Part shown: piece after piece, positions 35,911-44,398 of the stretch
Layout: every line of letters starts with the position of its first letter
How positions within the stretch are numbered: position 1 is the stretch's first letter
Translations under genes and position numbers: made by a program
The notes under the pieces: model-generated
The model's database searches: none
What the model was told of the DNA's origin: nothing
What the model saw: the letters and a program-made list of their open reading frames with translations, nothing else
NCBI RefSeq assembly: GCF_900113605.1
Contig: NZ_FOPY01000004.1
Location: 124,001 to 188,000 of the forward strand
DNA length: 64,000 nucleotides
Direction: 5' to 3'
Source of the DNA: Modicisalibacter xianhensis
GTDB lineage: Bacteria; Pseudomonadota; Gammaproteobacteria; Pseudomonadales; Halomonadaceae

Positions 35911-36324
35911 TTACTCCGACTGCATGGCCGTTTTCAGCCCTTGGATCTTGCGATTGAGGATAGTCAGGCCGGCTTGATAGCGGACCGCATTGTCGGCAAA
36001 CTGCGCGCGCTCGCGGTCCATGTCCACGGTATTGCCGTCCAGGCTCGGCTGGTCGGGCACCCGATAGAGCAGCTCGCGCCCCATCGAGGCCGGGGCCTGT
36101 GCAGGGATATGGCGACTGGATGTCGTGGCCAGACTCAACCCGTTTCGGTCACCCCGCCCCTGGTCCATGGCCCTCGACAGTTCGCTGGAAAAGTCGAAGT
36201 CACGCGCTTTGTAGTTGGGCGTATCGGCATTGGCGATATTGCTGGCCAGTACTTTCTGGCGTTCGGCGCGCAGGTTGAGCACTTCCTGGTGAAAGTTGAG
36301 TGACCCGGCAAGCTTGTCGATCAT
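35911..36324 (-). CDS. flgB: Flagellar proximal rod protein FlgB
   Basis: Rod subunit that begins the flgBCDEFGHIJ series. Two adjacent ATGs exist at 36327 and 36324; the second is used because AAGGGG then lies 7 bases upstream, and it gives 137 residues (MIDKLAGSLNFHQEVLNLRA, NIANADTPNYKARDFDF), matching the family. The longer frame back to 36423 has no homologous character. Confidence 0.95.
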   Translation of the reverse strand: MIDKLAGSLNFHQEVLNLRAERQKVLASNIANADTPNYKARDFDFSSELSRAMDQGRGDRNGLSLATTSSRHIPAQAPASMGRELLYRVPDQPSLDGNTVDMDRERAQFADNAVRYQAGLTILNRKIQGLKTAMQSE

Positions 36325-36486
36325 CATCGAGCCCCTTGGCTTGGATGGGGAAAGATTCAGCGTGGAGAATAGACGCCCCCCTGTCTGCCCAAAGGCAAAA
36401 ACAGGCCCTGGTTTGGCCATCATTTCGACATTTGATTTTTTCAGTTGGCTCTTAGAATCGGCGACTGTCGAGATGGGAGGTGGCTG

Positions 36487-37230
36487 ATGCGTATGCGTTC
36501 ACATGCCGATTTGCAAAGACAGCCAAGCCAGATGATGGCGAGGTTCGTGTCAGGACTTCTATTAGCGTTTGGCTTGTGGCTGGTTTCCGCGTCAGCATCC
36601 TGGGCAGCGACCGACAGTCACTCATTGGCGGAGTCTCGAGTCACGGCATTTCTTCTCGAGCAGGCAGCGGGCCTGGGACGTGACATCGGGATTACCGTGC
36701 ATCCGGCGTCGGCCCGCTTGCCTGACTGTATCGATCCGCAGCCCTTCCTTACCAATCCCGGACAGCGCCTTTACGGGCGGGTTTCGGTTGGCCTGCGTTG
36801 CGGTGAACAAGGCCAGCAGACACGCTATCTACAGGCCAGCGTTTCCGTGCTCGTCGATCATGTCGTGGTCGCTCGCGATATCGACGCGGGAAGCCTGATT
36901 ACCGCCGGCGACTTGATGCTGGAGGAAGCACGGCTGGAACGCCTGCCCCGTCATGCCCTGCTGGGCATCGATGATGCCTTGGGCATGACTGCGGCACGCC
37001 CGTTACGTGCCGGGACGACACTGCAGACGCATTACCTTCGTCGTCCGGAATTGGTGTCGCGGGGAGCCCACGTGACCGTGACGGCTCACGGAGCGGGTTT
37101 CTCGATCAGTCGCAAGGCCAAGGCGCTCGATAGCGGTGCCCTGGGAGACACGGTCCGCTTGAGCACCGACAATGGCGAACAATTAATCGCCACCGTAACG
37201 GGCCCCGACCAACTGAAGATTACGCTCTAG
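36487..37230 (+). CDS. flgA: P-ring assembly chaperone FlgA
   Basis: FlgA is the periplasmic chaperone for FlgI ring formation. The ATG at 36487 has a strong GGGAGG site and gives 247 residues with a signal peptide (FVSGLLLAFGLWLVSASASWA, in part, cleavage after residue 37). The SAF domain (VVVARDIDAGSLITAGDLML, PLRAGTTLQTHYLRRPELVS) and the C-terminal VTVTAHGAGFSISRKAKAL, GALGDTVRLS are typical. It is divergent from flgB; the gap of 162 bases must hold both promoters. Confidence 0.95.
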   Translation: MRMRSHADLQRQPSQMMARFVSGLLLAFGLWLVSASASWAATDSHSLAESRVTAFLLEQAAGLGRDIGITVHPASARLPDCIDPQPFLTNPGQRLYGRVSVGLRCGEQGQQTRYLQASVSVLVDHVVVARDIDAGSLITAGDLMLEEARLERLPRHALLGIDDALGMTAARPLRAGTTLQTHYLRRPELVSRGAHVTVTAHGAGFSISRKAKALDSGALGDTVRLSTDNGEQLIATVTGPDQLKITL

Positions 37231-37294
37231 CACGCCGCCGCCCGATAGACAGAGGAAGGCCAACGAGCAGGAACCTAAATTCCCGGCTGGGGAC

Positions 37295-37321
37295 TAAAGT
37301 ATTCGTGGCCAACGCCGATAG
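37295..37321 (+). promoter_or_regulatory. Sigma-28 promoter of flgMN
   Basis: TAAA, exactly 15 bases, GCCGATAG, 34 bases upstream of the flgM GTG. This gives feedback control of the anti-sigma factor by the sigma factor it inhibits. Confidence 0.85.
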
Positions 37322-37354
37322 ACAGGGAAAGCGACCTATCGTGAGGATGTTTGC

Positions 37355-37636
37355 GTGAAAATCGACAGTTCTCAGCCCCTGAACCCGATTGCCCAGGGCG
37401 AAACCGGCAAGAAGCCGCAAGCCGATGCGGCAGAATCGGTAAAGAGCAAGACTCAACCGGCGACCGTCACCCACTTGAGTGACAGTGCCAAGGACGCCAG
37501 CCAGGATGTCGATGCGGCGCGTGTCGCCGAGATTCGCCAGGCGATCAGCGAAGGACGTCTCGATATTCGCGCCGAGCGTATCGCCGACGGCTTGATCGAC
37601 AGCGTCCGGGACCTGCTCGGTGACAAGTCGTCCTGA
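37355..37636 (+). CDS. flgM: Anti-sigma-28 factor FlgM
   Basis: FlgM binds FliA until the hook is complete and is then exported. The 93-residue protein starts with GTG (GAGGA upstream) and reads MKIDSSQPLNPIAQGETGKK. Its conserved C-terminal half is VTHLSDSAKDASQDVDAARV, AEIRQAISEGRLDIRAERIA, DGLIDSVRDLLG, the FliA-binding helices. It is co-transcribed with flgN, 20 bases downstream. Confidence 0.96.
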   Translation: MKIDSSQPLNPIAQGETGKKPQADAAESVKSKTQPATVTHLSDSAKDASQDVDAARVAEIRQAISEGRLDIRAERIADGLIDSVRDLLGDKSS

Positions 37637-37656
37637 AACGTAGTGGAGTACTGACC

Positions 37657-38109
37657 ATGAGCCTGGCCCAGCATATTGCCCGTCAACGAACTTACCTCGA
37701 GACCCTGATTGCACTGCTCGAAACCGAGCGTGAATCCCTGGCTCATGGTCAGGTCGACGGGCAACGTCTTTCGCAACTCGCCAAGGACAAGCAGCAGGCC
37801 ATTGCCCAGCTCGAGCAACTCGAGTCCCAGCGTATCAGTGCACAGCGCAAGCTGGGTTATGGCGAGGGCCGGTTGGGAGCAGAGCGTGCCGCACAGGACG
37901 CTGGCTGCGCGCGGGACTGGCAGGCGTTCCGTGAACGGGCCCAGCATGCCAAGCAACTCAACCAGCTCAATGGTGTACTCGTCGGCTCTCGCCTGACCCA
38001 AAATCAGCGAATCCTGGATTTCCTCAACGAAGCGGCCGGCAAGTCACTGTATGGACCCGATGGCCAGTCGCGTCGACGCGGTTTTGGCGGAGTCGCCTCT
38101 AGCGCATAA
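37657..38109 (+). CDS. flgN: Hook-associated protein chaperone FlgN
   Basis: FlgN is the cytoplasmic chaperone for FlgK and FlgL. The 150-residue protein is helical throughout (LIALLETERESLAHGQVDGQ, LSQLAKDKQQAIAQLEQLES, LNQLNGVLVGSRLTQNQRIL), which matches the FlgN family, and lies directly after flgM, as is usual. Confidence 0.92.
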   Translation: MSLAQHIARQRTYLETLIALLETERESLAHGQVDGQRLSQLAKDKQQAIAQLEQLESQRISAQRKLGYGEGRLGAERAAQDAGCARDWQAFRERAQHAKQLNQLNGVLVGSRLTQNQRILDFLNEAAGKSLYGPDGQSRRRGFGGVASSA

Positions 38110-38120
38110 ATGTAAACGCA

Positions 38121-38220
38121 ACGTAAAATTTACGTATATTTTCGGTAAGCAATTTGTCTTGACCTGCAGTTAACAATCCGCTGTTATAGTGTGATCGACG
38201 GTTATATGCCTTCACTATAA
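38121..38220 (+). promoter_or_regulatory. Regulatory region before HDOD-GGDEF gene
   Basis: This AT-rich stretch carries a palindrome ACGTAAA-A-TTTACGT at 38121-38135, a TTGACC -35-like box at 38159-38164 with GTTATAG about 18 bases later, and an 8-bp inverted repeat TTATAGTG...CACTATAA (38184-38191 and 38213-38220). The inverted repeats look like binding sites for regulators; their identity is unknown. Confidence 0.4.
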
Positions 38221-38227
38221 GGATATA

Positions 38228-38314
38228 ATGATGCGCTCGGTCGTTATAGCATCTGTTTTCTGTAGCACCAGCCTGCAGCCAGCGGAGAGGCGTCATCGGA
38301 GGGCGATTGCTTGA
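38228..38314 (+). CDS. Candidate leader peptide (28 aa) overlapping the HDOD-GGDEF start
   Basis: An ATG with a good AAGGA site 5 bases upstream opens a 28-codon frame, MMRSVVIASVFCSTSLQPAE then RRHRRAIA. Its TGA stop (38312-38314) overlaps the TTG start (38311-38313) of the next gene in the four bases TTGA. This geometry suggests translational coupling. The peptide has no recognised family; it might be a coincidental frame. Confidence 0.4.
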   Translation: MMRSVVIASVFCSTSLQPAERRHRRAIA

Positions 38315-39789
38315 TTTCCGATGCACTGCGCCAGTCCCTGGCCGCCTGCCCCAACCTGCCTTCGCTGCCCGCTGCCGTACTCAAGGTCATCGAACTGGCG
38401 CGTGATCCTGACGTCAAGCTTCAGCCTCTGGTCGAAGCGTTGAATCACGACCCTGCCCTGACTGCCAGGCTGATTTCGCTGGCCAACACCGTCTACTACA
38501 CCCAAGCCGGCCGTCCTGCCAATACGCTACGTGAAGCCGTGGAGCGACTGGGGCTGGACATGTCCGTCTCGCTGGCACTGGGGTTCAGTCTGGCCAAGGG
38601 ATATGGCAACCGGGCCCAGGCCAATGGGCTGGATCTGCATAGGTACTGGCAGCGCTCACTGACCAGTGCAGTGGCTGCGCGTGAACTGGCTCGTCATGTG
38701 CCCGTCAGCCTGGATAGCGACACCATCTTTACTGCAGCGCTGTTACAGGATATCGGCATGCTGGCGCTGGACGCCGTGGAAGGCCCAATCTATGCCGATA
38801 CGCTGCATGGCACCCTCCAGCACGATGACATCAGCCTGCGTGAGCGAATCGACCTGGGGGCGGATCACACCGAAATTGGTGCCTGGCTGGCGGCTTCCTG
38901 GGGATTATCGCCCTTGAGCTGCGAGTGGATACGCTATAGCCACGACTGCCCCGTCAACCGACAAGCGCTGAGCGGGAGCGAGTGCGTGATGTTGTCGGGA
39001 CGCCTGGCAGACATCTGGCTTGCCCCGGATGGCCACAAGACGTTGGCGTTGCTTGAACCCTGGCTGGGCAACGACAAGTTTCGTGGAGAGTTGCTAAGCA
39101 GCATCCAGGAACAGTTACCAGTCATTGCCGAACTGTTCGATGTCGATGCGCCGGGTAAGATCGATCCCCACCAGCTCTTGTTCGAAAGCAAGCAACTGCT
39201 GTTGGAGCGCAGCCTCAATCTGCACGAGCAGCTACAGGCGCAGGAAAGGGAACTCGCCCAGCTACGTGAGAGCAATGCCAAGCTCAATGAAGCCATCCGT
39301 TTCGATCCGCTGACGCGGCTATTCAACCGCCAGTATCTGGTACAGATGTTCGAGGACTGCTTCTGCGAAGCGCAACACGATGACCTGCCGCTTTCCCTGG
39401 TGTTCATCGACCTGGATCACTTCAAGCAGATCAACGATGAACATGGCCACCACTTTGGCGACGAAGTGCTACGCGCCTTCGCCAGCCTGCTCCAACGCAG
39501 CTGCGAACCCGGTACCATCGTGGGGCGGTACGGCGGCGAGGAGTTTCTTGCCATCCTCAAGAACAGCACGCACGCAGAAGCCTCGGCCTTTGCCGACGCG
39601 CTATGCGCCAAGCTACGTGCCCAACCCTTGCTACAGCGTGCCGGTGCCCCTATCTTCATCACGGCATCCGTGGGGGTGGTCAGCCTGAGTGACGGCAACT
39701 TCTCGCTGCCCAAGGAAATGATTCATGTGGCCGATCAACGCATGTATCTTTCGAAACGCCAGGGACGCAACCGAATAACCGCACAGTGA
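38311..39789 (+). CDS. HDOD-GGDEF signalling protein (diguanylate cyclase)
   Basis: This is a 492-residue soluble protein with an N-terminal HDOD domain (about residues 8-225; LPSLPAAVLKVIELARDPDV, AALLQDIGMLALDAVE), a coiled coil (about 290-325) and a C-terminal GGDEF domain (RFDPLTRLFNRQYLV, FIDLDHFKQINDEHGHHFGD, GRYGGEEF with GGEEF at 408-412). The active site looks intact; no RxxD inhibitory site is seen. It should make c-di-GMP in response to whatever HDOD senses. The start is a TTG preceded by GGAGGG. It follows the flgMN unit by 200 bases but has its own upstream region. Confidence 0.88.
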   Translation: MISDALRQSLAACPNLPSLPAAVLKVIELARDPDVKLQPLVEALNHDPALTARLISLANTVYYTQAGRPANTLREAVERLGLDMSVSLALGFSLAKGYGNRAQANGLDLHRYWQRSLTSAVAARELARHVPVSLDSDTIFTAALLQDIGMLALDAVEGPIYADTLHGTLQHDDISLRERIDLGADHTEIGAWLAASWGLSPLSCEWIRYSHDCPVNRQALSGSECVMLSGRLADIWLAPDGHKTLALLEPWLGNDKFRGELLSSIQEQLPVIAELFDVDAPGKIDPHQLLFESKQLLLERSLNLHEQLQAQERELAQLRESNAKLNEAIRFDPLTRLFNRQYLVQMFEDCFCEAQHDDLPLSLVFIDLDHFKQINDEHGHHFGDEVLRAFASLLQRSCEPGTIVGRYGGEEFLAILKNSTHAEASAFADALCAKLRAQPLLQRAGAPIFITASVGVVSLSDGNFSLPKEMIHVADQRMYLSKRQGRNRITAQ

Positions 39790-39794
39790 CCCGG

Positions 39795-40205
39795 CTATAG
39801 CCGGGCCTCGATTCGCTCGAGTATCTGCTGGCTGACCTTGTTGGCGATGGGCTGGGCCGCCTTGTTGACCGCCTTTTCCAGCAGCCGGTTGCGGATCTGG
39901 TAGTCCACGGTCAAGGTCACACGGGTGCCCTCGGGAACGGACTCGAGCAGGTAACGTCCATGGTTGCGCACCCCATCTACCGATTCCCAGGCCAGGACAG
40001 TGGGCGCACGCCGCTCCGTAATCTGTACGTCGAAGCTCCAATCCATGCCAATGGCATGGATATGCCAGCGATAGCGGGAATCGCCAAGCGGCTCGATCGA
40101 TTCGATCATGTCCGAATAATCGGCAAAGCGTTCGACCTGCTCCAGCAGGGCAAACACCCGCTCGCGCTCCGCATGGACAATCGCACTATGCTCAATGGTC
40201 GCCAT
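39795..40205 (-). CDS. SRPBCC-family protein (polyketide cyclase/COQ10-like)
   Basis: The 136-residue protein has the START/SRPBCC helix-grip pattern: IEHSAIVHAERERVFALLEQ VERFADYSDMIESIEPL at the start, beta strands through YRWHIHAIGMDWSFDVQITE and GTRVTLTVDYQI, and a long C-terminal helix (KAVNKAAQPIANKVSQQILE). Such proteins bind hydrophobic ligands; no specific ligand can be assigned. It converges on the HDOD-GGDEF gene with 5 bases between the stops and is divergent from queC. Confidence 0.75.
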   Translation of the reverse strand: MATIEHSAIVHAERERVFALLEQVERFADYSDMIESIEPLGDSRYRWHIHAIGMDWSFDVQITERRAPTVLAWESVDGVRNHGRYLLESVPEGTRVTLTVDYQIRNRLLEKAVNKAAQPIANKVSQQILERIEARL

Positions 40206-40423
40206 TCACAACTCTCGCTGGTTCGCTGAACTGCTTTCGAGGGTAACGTCAGCCAACCCGAATCGCCAGTCGGGAACACTGGCCGAGGGCATATCCAACA
40301 GGTAAGATGACGCCCGCTCGCGACGCGAGCAGTCAACAGCGATGAGCGCTTCGCTTATCGTCCGGACACCCGGATCCCGGACTTCGTCAACGACGAACCA
40401 ACAAATTCTCCGGCAGGATCAAC

Positions 40424-41125
40424 ATGACTGCATTATTCAGCGATGCCACTGGCATCACTTCCCGCAAGGCCGTCGTCATCTATTCCGGCGGCATGGATTC
40501 CTACACCGTTCTCCATAAGTCCCTGCGCGAAGGCTTCGAGGTCCACGCCCTCTCCTTCCACTATGGCCAGCGCCACGCCAGGGAACTCAAGGTTGCCGAG
40601 CAGGTTTGTCTCGACCTGGACATCCCCCACCGTCTCATCGACATACGCGCCATCCATTCGCTCATGGATGGATCCGCCCTGACGGATACCGAGCGCGCCA
40701 TGCCCCAGGGCGAGTATGGCCAGGACAACCTGACTGCCACCATGGTCCCCAACCGAAACATGGTACTGCTGTCGCTTGCGATCGCTCATGCGGTGAATAT
40801 CGGCGCCAGCATCTGCTTCTACGGTGCGCATGGTGGCGACCATGTGCTGTATCCCGATTGTCGTCCTGAGTTCGTCGATAAGATGAACGATGTGGCCGCC
40901 ATCGCCAACTTCGATCCTGTGCGAATCGAAGCCCCCTATCTGCATTCGGACAAGGCAAGCATCCTGGCCGATGGGCTGAGCATGGGGCTCGACTATGCGC
41001 GAACCTGGACCTGCTATCTCGGCGAGGAACTCGCTTGCGGGCAGTGCGGCAGTTGTCGCGAACGCCTGGCAGCCTTTGCAGCCAACAGACTCACCGACCC
41101 GTTGCGGTATGCCGCCCATGTATAG
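40424..41125 (+). CDS. queC: 7-cyano-7-deazaguanine synthase QueC
   Basis: QueC converts 7-carboxy-7-deazaguanine to preQ0 in queuosine synthesis. The PP-loop SGGMDS lies at residues 22-27 ([16 protein letters not shown]), [12 protein letters not shown] follows, and the C-terminal zinc site is [20 protein letters not shown]. The 233-residue length is typical. An AGGA site precedes the ATG. It overlaps queE by 8 bases. The 218-base divergent gap upstream contains only short hairpins, with no preQ1 riboswitch that I can recognise. Confidence 0.97.
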   Translation: MTALFSDATGITSRKAVVIYSGGMDSYTVLHKSLREGFEVHALSFHYGQRHARELKVAEQVCLDLDIPHRLIDIRAIHSLMDGSALTDTERAMPQGEYGQDNLTATMVPNRNMVLLSLAIAHAVNIGASICFYGAHGGDHVLYPDCRPEFVDKMNDVAAIANFDPVRIEAPYLHSDKASILADGLSMGLDYARTWTCYLGEELACGQCGSCRERLAAFAANRLTDPLRYAAHV

Positions 41126-41765
41126 TGTCAAGGAAGCGTTTTACTCGCTTCAGGGCGAAGGGGCTCGCGCCGGAAGAGCGGGGGTTTTCTGCCGGTTTTC
41201 GGGATGCAACCTGTGGTCGGGGCGCGAACGCGACCGGGCCTCGAGTCTGTGCCGTTTCTGCGACACGGACTTCGTCGGGATCGATGGCCAGAATGGGGGG
41301 CGGTTTGCTACCGCAGATGCTCTGGCGGAACATCTGGCAGCGCTTTGGCCTTCCTCCTTGGGGGAAGCGGCCACTCCCTATGTCATCTTCACGGGCGGTG
41401 AGCCCTTGCTGCAACTCGATGGCACTCTCATCGACGTCATGCACGATCATGGCTTCGAAGTCGCTGTGGAAACGAATGGCACCCTGCCTCCCCCCGCCGG
41501 CATCGACTGGCTTTGCGTAAGCCCCAAGGGGCAGGCCCCACTGGCGCTACACCAAGGGAACGAACTCAAGCTGGTCTACCCCCAGCCGGACGCCATGCCA
41601 CAACGTTTCAGCGCCCTGGATTTCGAACACTTCTTCTTGCAGCCCATGGACCGTCAGCCTCAGGGGCTCGAGGGAACCACACTGGCGGAGACGGTCGATT
41701 ATTGCCTGACCCATCCCCAATGGCGCCTCTCCATGCAACTGCATAAATTGGCGGGAATCGATTGA
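41118..41765 (+). CDS. queE: 7-carboxy-7-deazaguanine synthase QueE
   Basis: This is a radical-SAM enzyme that makes 7-carboxy-7-deazaguanine from carboxytetrahydropterin. The start [15 protein letters not shown] is the usual one; ATG 41109 (MPPMYS) is possible. The iron-sulfur motif has the extended form found in Pseudomonas-type Que[21 protein letters not shown], where an insertion separates the first cysteine from Cxx[12 protein letters not shown] and VETNGT follow. Length 215 residues. Overlaps neighbours on both sides. Confidence 0.95.
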   Translation: MYSVKEAFYSLQGEGARAGRAGVFCRFSGCNLWSGRERDRASSLCRFCDTDFVGIDGQNGGRFATADALAEHLAALWPSSLGEAATPYVIFTGGEPLLQLDGTLIDVMHDHGFEVAVETNGTLPPPAGIDWLCVSPKGQAPLALHQGNELKLVYPQPDAMPQRFSALDFEHFFLQPMDRQPQGLEGTTLAETVDYCLTHPQWRLSMQLHKLAGID

Positions 41766-42625
41766 TGACACTCTTCGTTAACAACCTGACCCACCTGGAT
41801 GCCTCGCTATGGTGTCCCCGGCGGGGCCTGATCGGTGCCAGCTGGCACGTCGACGTCGAGCTTGATGGACAGCTTGGCGATGATGGCATGCTTTTCGACT
41901 TCGGCGAGGTCAAACCCTGGCTGAAAGCCCATCTCGATGACGGGCCGGATCATACCTTGCTGATTCCGCTGGAAAGCCCGGGCCTCAGCGTACAGGCTTG
42001 CCGTGAAGGGCTCTGCATAAGGGCCCAGGCCCCGTATGCCATGGAGGTCCGCGGGCCACGCCAGGCCTTTACGCTATTGCCCTGGCGTGAGATCACTCCG
42101 CAGCGTCTCGCTGAACACTACAGCAACCTGCTGAGCCGACGCCCCCCGCCCCGGGTCGATGCCATCCGCCTGCGGCTTCACGAGGAAGCGATTGACGGCG
42201 CCGCCTTCACTTACAGCCACGGACTGAAGCGACACGTCGGCAATTGTCAGCGCATCGCACACGGCCACCGCTCACGCTTGTGCCTGTGGGAGAATGGCTC
42301 CCGGCAGCCCCTGCTGGAAGCGGCTTGGGCCAAACGCCTCCAGGATCGCTACCTCGTGAGCGAAGAGGACATCAGCGATCCCGGACTGCCGGGACCGCGA
42401 GGCCAACTCACGGTGCGATACCAGGCTGGCCAGGGCCAGTTTATGCTCCGCCTGCCGCGGGATCGCTGTATCGTGATGCCAACACCGACCACCATCGAAC
42501 ACATCGCAGCCTGGCTTGCGGCCCGCATCTTGCACGAGACGGGCCGTGAGGTGCGCGTGCAAGCTTTCGAGGGTATCGGCAAAGGCGCTTTCTCGGGTAT
42601 GTCCCCGTTAACCCGTCACGACTGA
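41765..42625 (+). CDS. Double-length QueD-like (6-carboxytetrahydropterin synthase family) protein
   Basis: At 286 residues this is more than twice a normal QueD (about 120). Two QueD-like halves can be seen. The N half (residues 1-95) keeps the LDASLWC, GMLFDFGEVKPWL and PDHTLL pattern, but the HGH zinc motif is altered to SWH (26-28). The C half (about 130-286) has H152 (FTYSHGL), a catalytic-type cysteine C161 (GNCQRIAHGH) and H166-G-H168, the intact zinc site. Position as third gene of queCE overlapping by one base suggests it supplies the carboxytetrahydropterin used by QueE. Assignment of activity is inferred. Confidence 0.75.
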   Translation: MTLFVNNLTHLDASLWCPRRGLIGASWHVDVELDGQLGDDGMLFDFGEVKPWLKAHLDDGPDHTLLIPLESPGLSVQACREGLCIRAQAPYAMEVRGPRQAFTLLPWREITPQRLAEHYSNLLSRRPPPRVDAIRLRLHEEAIDGAAFTYSHGLKRHVGNCQRIAHGHRSRLCLWENGSRQPLLEAAWAKRLQDRYLVSEEDISDPGLPGPRGQLTVRYQAGQGQFMLRLPRDRCIVMPTPTTIEHIAAWLAARILHETGREVRVQAFEGIGKGAFSGMSPLTRHD

Positions 42626-42732
42626 CAGAATTCATCCCAGGATTCGGCGTCGACAGGGTGTTCTTCTAGGCTAGAGACATGCGAACGCGGAGCCAGCCTC
42701 CGCGTAGTCATTTAGCCGATGGAGACAAAGAA

Positions 42733-44079
42733 ATGTATTGGCTCGAACGTCAATTCGGTACTGCGTTATCGAGTTGGACCCTGGCTCTGGCGCTGCTGTT
42801 GATCGCTGCCACGGTGTCTTTCGCCCTGCGCCAGTTGCATCGTCGCGTACAGTCCAGCACCTCTTCTCATCTACGTTTGCTACGCGTACTTGGGCAAGCC
42901 GTCTATCTGCCGATACAGCTTCTGATCTGGTTATATGGCCCTGCCATTTCGCTGGTCATACTGCTACCCGAGGTCCCGGCAAGAATGGTGCTGATCGTCG
43001 CTGCACATACGCTCGGGGCCATTCTCGGTATCTGGCTGTTCCTGCGTCTTGCCAGACGCATGATTGCCTACCTGGACCGCTGGTCACAACGCCGCAGCAA
43101 CGCCCTTGACAAGTACTTCTTTCCCTTTCTGGCGCGCTGTTGCGCCGTGCTGCTGCCCGTCTTCCTGCTTTTCTCGCTATTGCCGCTGGTCACGAACTCC
43201 CCGGGCCTGGAAACCGCGCTACACAACTTGGCCAGCCTGGTGCTCATCGGCGGGATTGCTGCTGTCCTCATGTACATGGTGGGCATTGGCGAAAATATTC
43301 TGCATGCGCGCTTTCGTACCGACGTTGCCGACAATCTACGTGCACGACAGGTACACACTCAGGTAGCCATGCTGCGCAAACTGACCAATTTCATCATCGT
43401 CGTGCTGGCCATTGCCTCGATGCTGATGGTCTTCGACAAGGTGCGCCAGTTGGGGGCCAGCATCCTGGCTTCGGCTGGGATCATCGGGGTTGTCGTCGGC
43501 TTTGCCGCACAGAAGGTATTGGGTAACCTGCTCGCAGGTATACAGATCGCCCTCACCCAGCCCATACGACTCGATGACGCCGTCGTTGTCGAGGGTGAAT
43601 GGGGCCGTGTCGAGGAGCTGACATTGACCTATGTCGTCATACGCATCTGGGACTTGCGACGCCTGGTCCTGCCGATCAATTACTTCATCGACAACCCCTT
43701 CCAGAACTGGACACGCAGCAGCGCCGACCTGATCGGAACCGTGTTCATCTATGCCGATTATACCTTGCCCCTCGATCCGGTCAGAGAGGAGCTGGCCCGG
43801 ATCCTCGCCGCTTCCAGATACTGGGACGGCAAGGTCAGTGTGGTGCAGGCCACCGATTTCAGTGAGCGTACCATGCAGGTTCGCATTCTCGTCAGTGCCG
43901 GGAGTGGTGGCGATGCCTTCGACCTTCGCTGCGAAGTCCGCGAAAAGTTGATCGCCTATATCAATACCCATTATCCCGATGCCCTGCCAAGGCTGCGCGC
44001 AGAAACGGGGGAACTGGCACCAGTGCCCCAGCGAAACTCGACAAGCGGTTTCGCGCAACGGCTCGGCGAAGAAGTATGA
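42733..44079 (+). CDS. MscS-family mechanosensitive channel
   Basis: This 448-residue membrane protein has about five N-terminal hydrophobic segments (residues 15-235). The MscS core follows: glycine/alanine-rich pore helix LGASILASAGIIGVVVGFAA QKVLGNLLAGIQIALTQPIR, then the beta domain GEWGRVEELTLTYVVIRIWD, and the cytoplasmic alpha/beta part. MscS channels release solutes on hypo-osmotic shock. The start is MYWLERQFGT (GGAG site). Its last four bases are ATGA, so an in-frame ATG of the next gene overlaps. Confidence 0.92.
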   Translation: MYWLERQFGTALSSWTLALALLLIAATVSFALRQLHRRVQSSTSSHLRLLRVLGQAVYLPIQLLIWLYGPAISLVILLPEVPARMVLIVAAHTLGAILGIWLFLRLARRMIAYLDRWSQRRSNALDKYFFPFLARCCAVLLPVFLLFSLLPLVTNSPGLETALHNLASLVLIGGIAAVLMYMVGIGENILHARFRTDVADNLRARQVHTQVAMLRKLTNFIIVVLAIASMLMVFDKVRQLGASILASAGIIGVVVGFAAQKVLGNLLAGIQIALTQPIRLDDAVVVEGEWGRVEELTLTYVVIRIWDLRRLVLPINYFIDNPFQNWTRSSADLIGTVFIYADYTLPLDPVREELARILAASRYWDGKVSVVQATDFSERTMQVRILVSAGSGGDAFDLRCEVREKLIAYINTHYPDALPRLRAETGELAPVPQRNSTSGFAQRLGEEV

Positions 44080-44123
44080 ATGACGTAGACTCCCCCACTG
44101 GAATTCGTGGGTGGAGTCTTTCA

Positions 44124-44372
44124 ATGTCGTGTCGTGCCGGTTGCGGTGCCTGCTGTATCGCGCCCTCCATCAGCTCTCCGATTCCGGGCATGCCGCAAGG
44201 TAAACCGGCCGGAACGCGCTGTGTGCAGCTCGATGAGCATAACCTGTGCCGCTTATTCGGCGACCCGCGCCGCCCGCTGGTCTGCCATCGTTTCGATTAC
44301 GATCCCGACCTGTGCGGCGCTAATCGCTCGGAGGCCTTGGAAAATATTGCCATTCTGGAAGCTTCGACGTAA
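44124..44372 (+). CDS. YkgJ-family cysteine cluster protein
   Basis: This is an 82-residue protein with the pattern MSCRAGCGACCIAPSISSPI, PGMPQGKPAGTRCVQLDE, LCRLFGDPRRPLVCHRF, DLC. The eight cysteines match the YkgJ/zinc- or iron-chelating family of unknown function. The start is set at MSCR, the usual one, with GGAG upstream; a longer form from 44076 overlaps the channel stop by four bases. It converges on the GTPase gene with no clear terminator between. Confidence 0.85.
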   Translation: MSCRAGCGACCIAPSISSPIPGMPQGKPAGTRCVQLDEHNLCRLFGDPRRPLVCHRFDYDPDLCGANRSEALENIAILEAST

Positions 44373-44398
44373 GAGAACCAAGCTAACGGTATAATTAT

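Noticed and set aside
36394-36410. Possible sigma-54 box upstream of flgB (GG-N10-GC on the minus strand)
   Set aside because: Only the GG/GC pair and the TTTGC half fit; the -24 element is poor, and no other sigma-54-like sites were seen at the other flagellar operons.
40206-40423. preQ1 riboswitch before queC
   Set aside because: Short hairpins exist, but no arrangement matching the known preQ1 classes could be recognised, and the A-rich tail of class I is absent.
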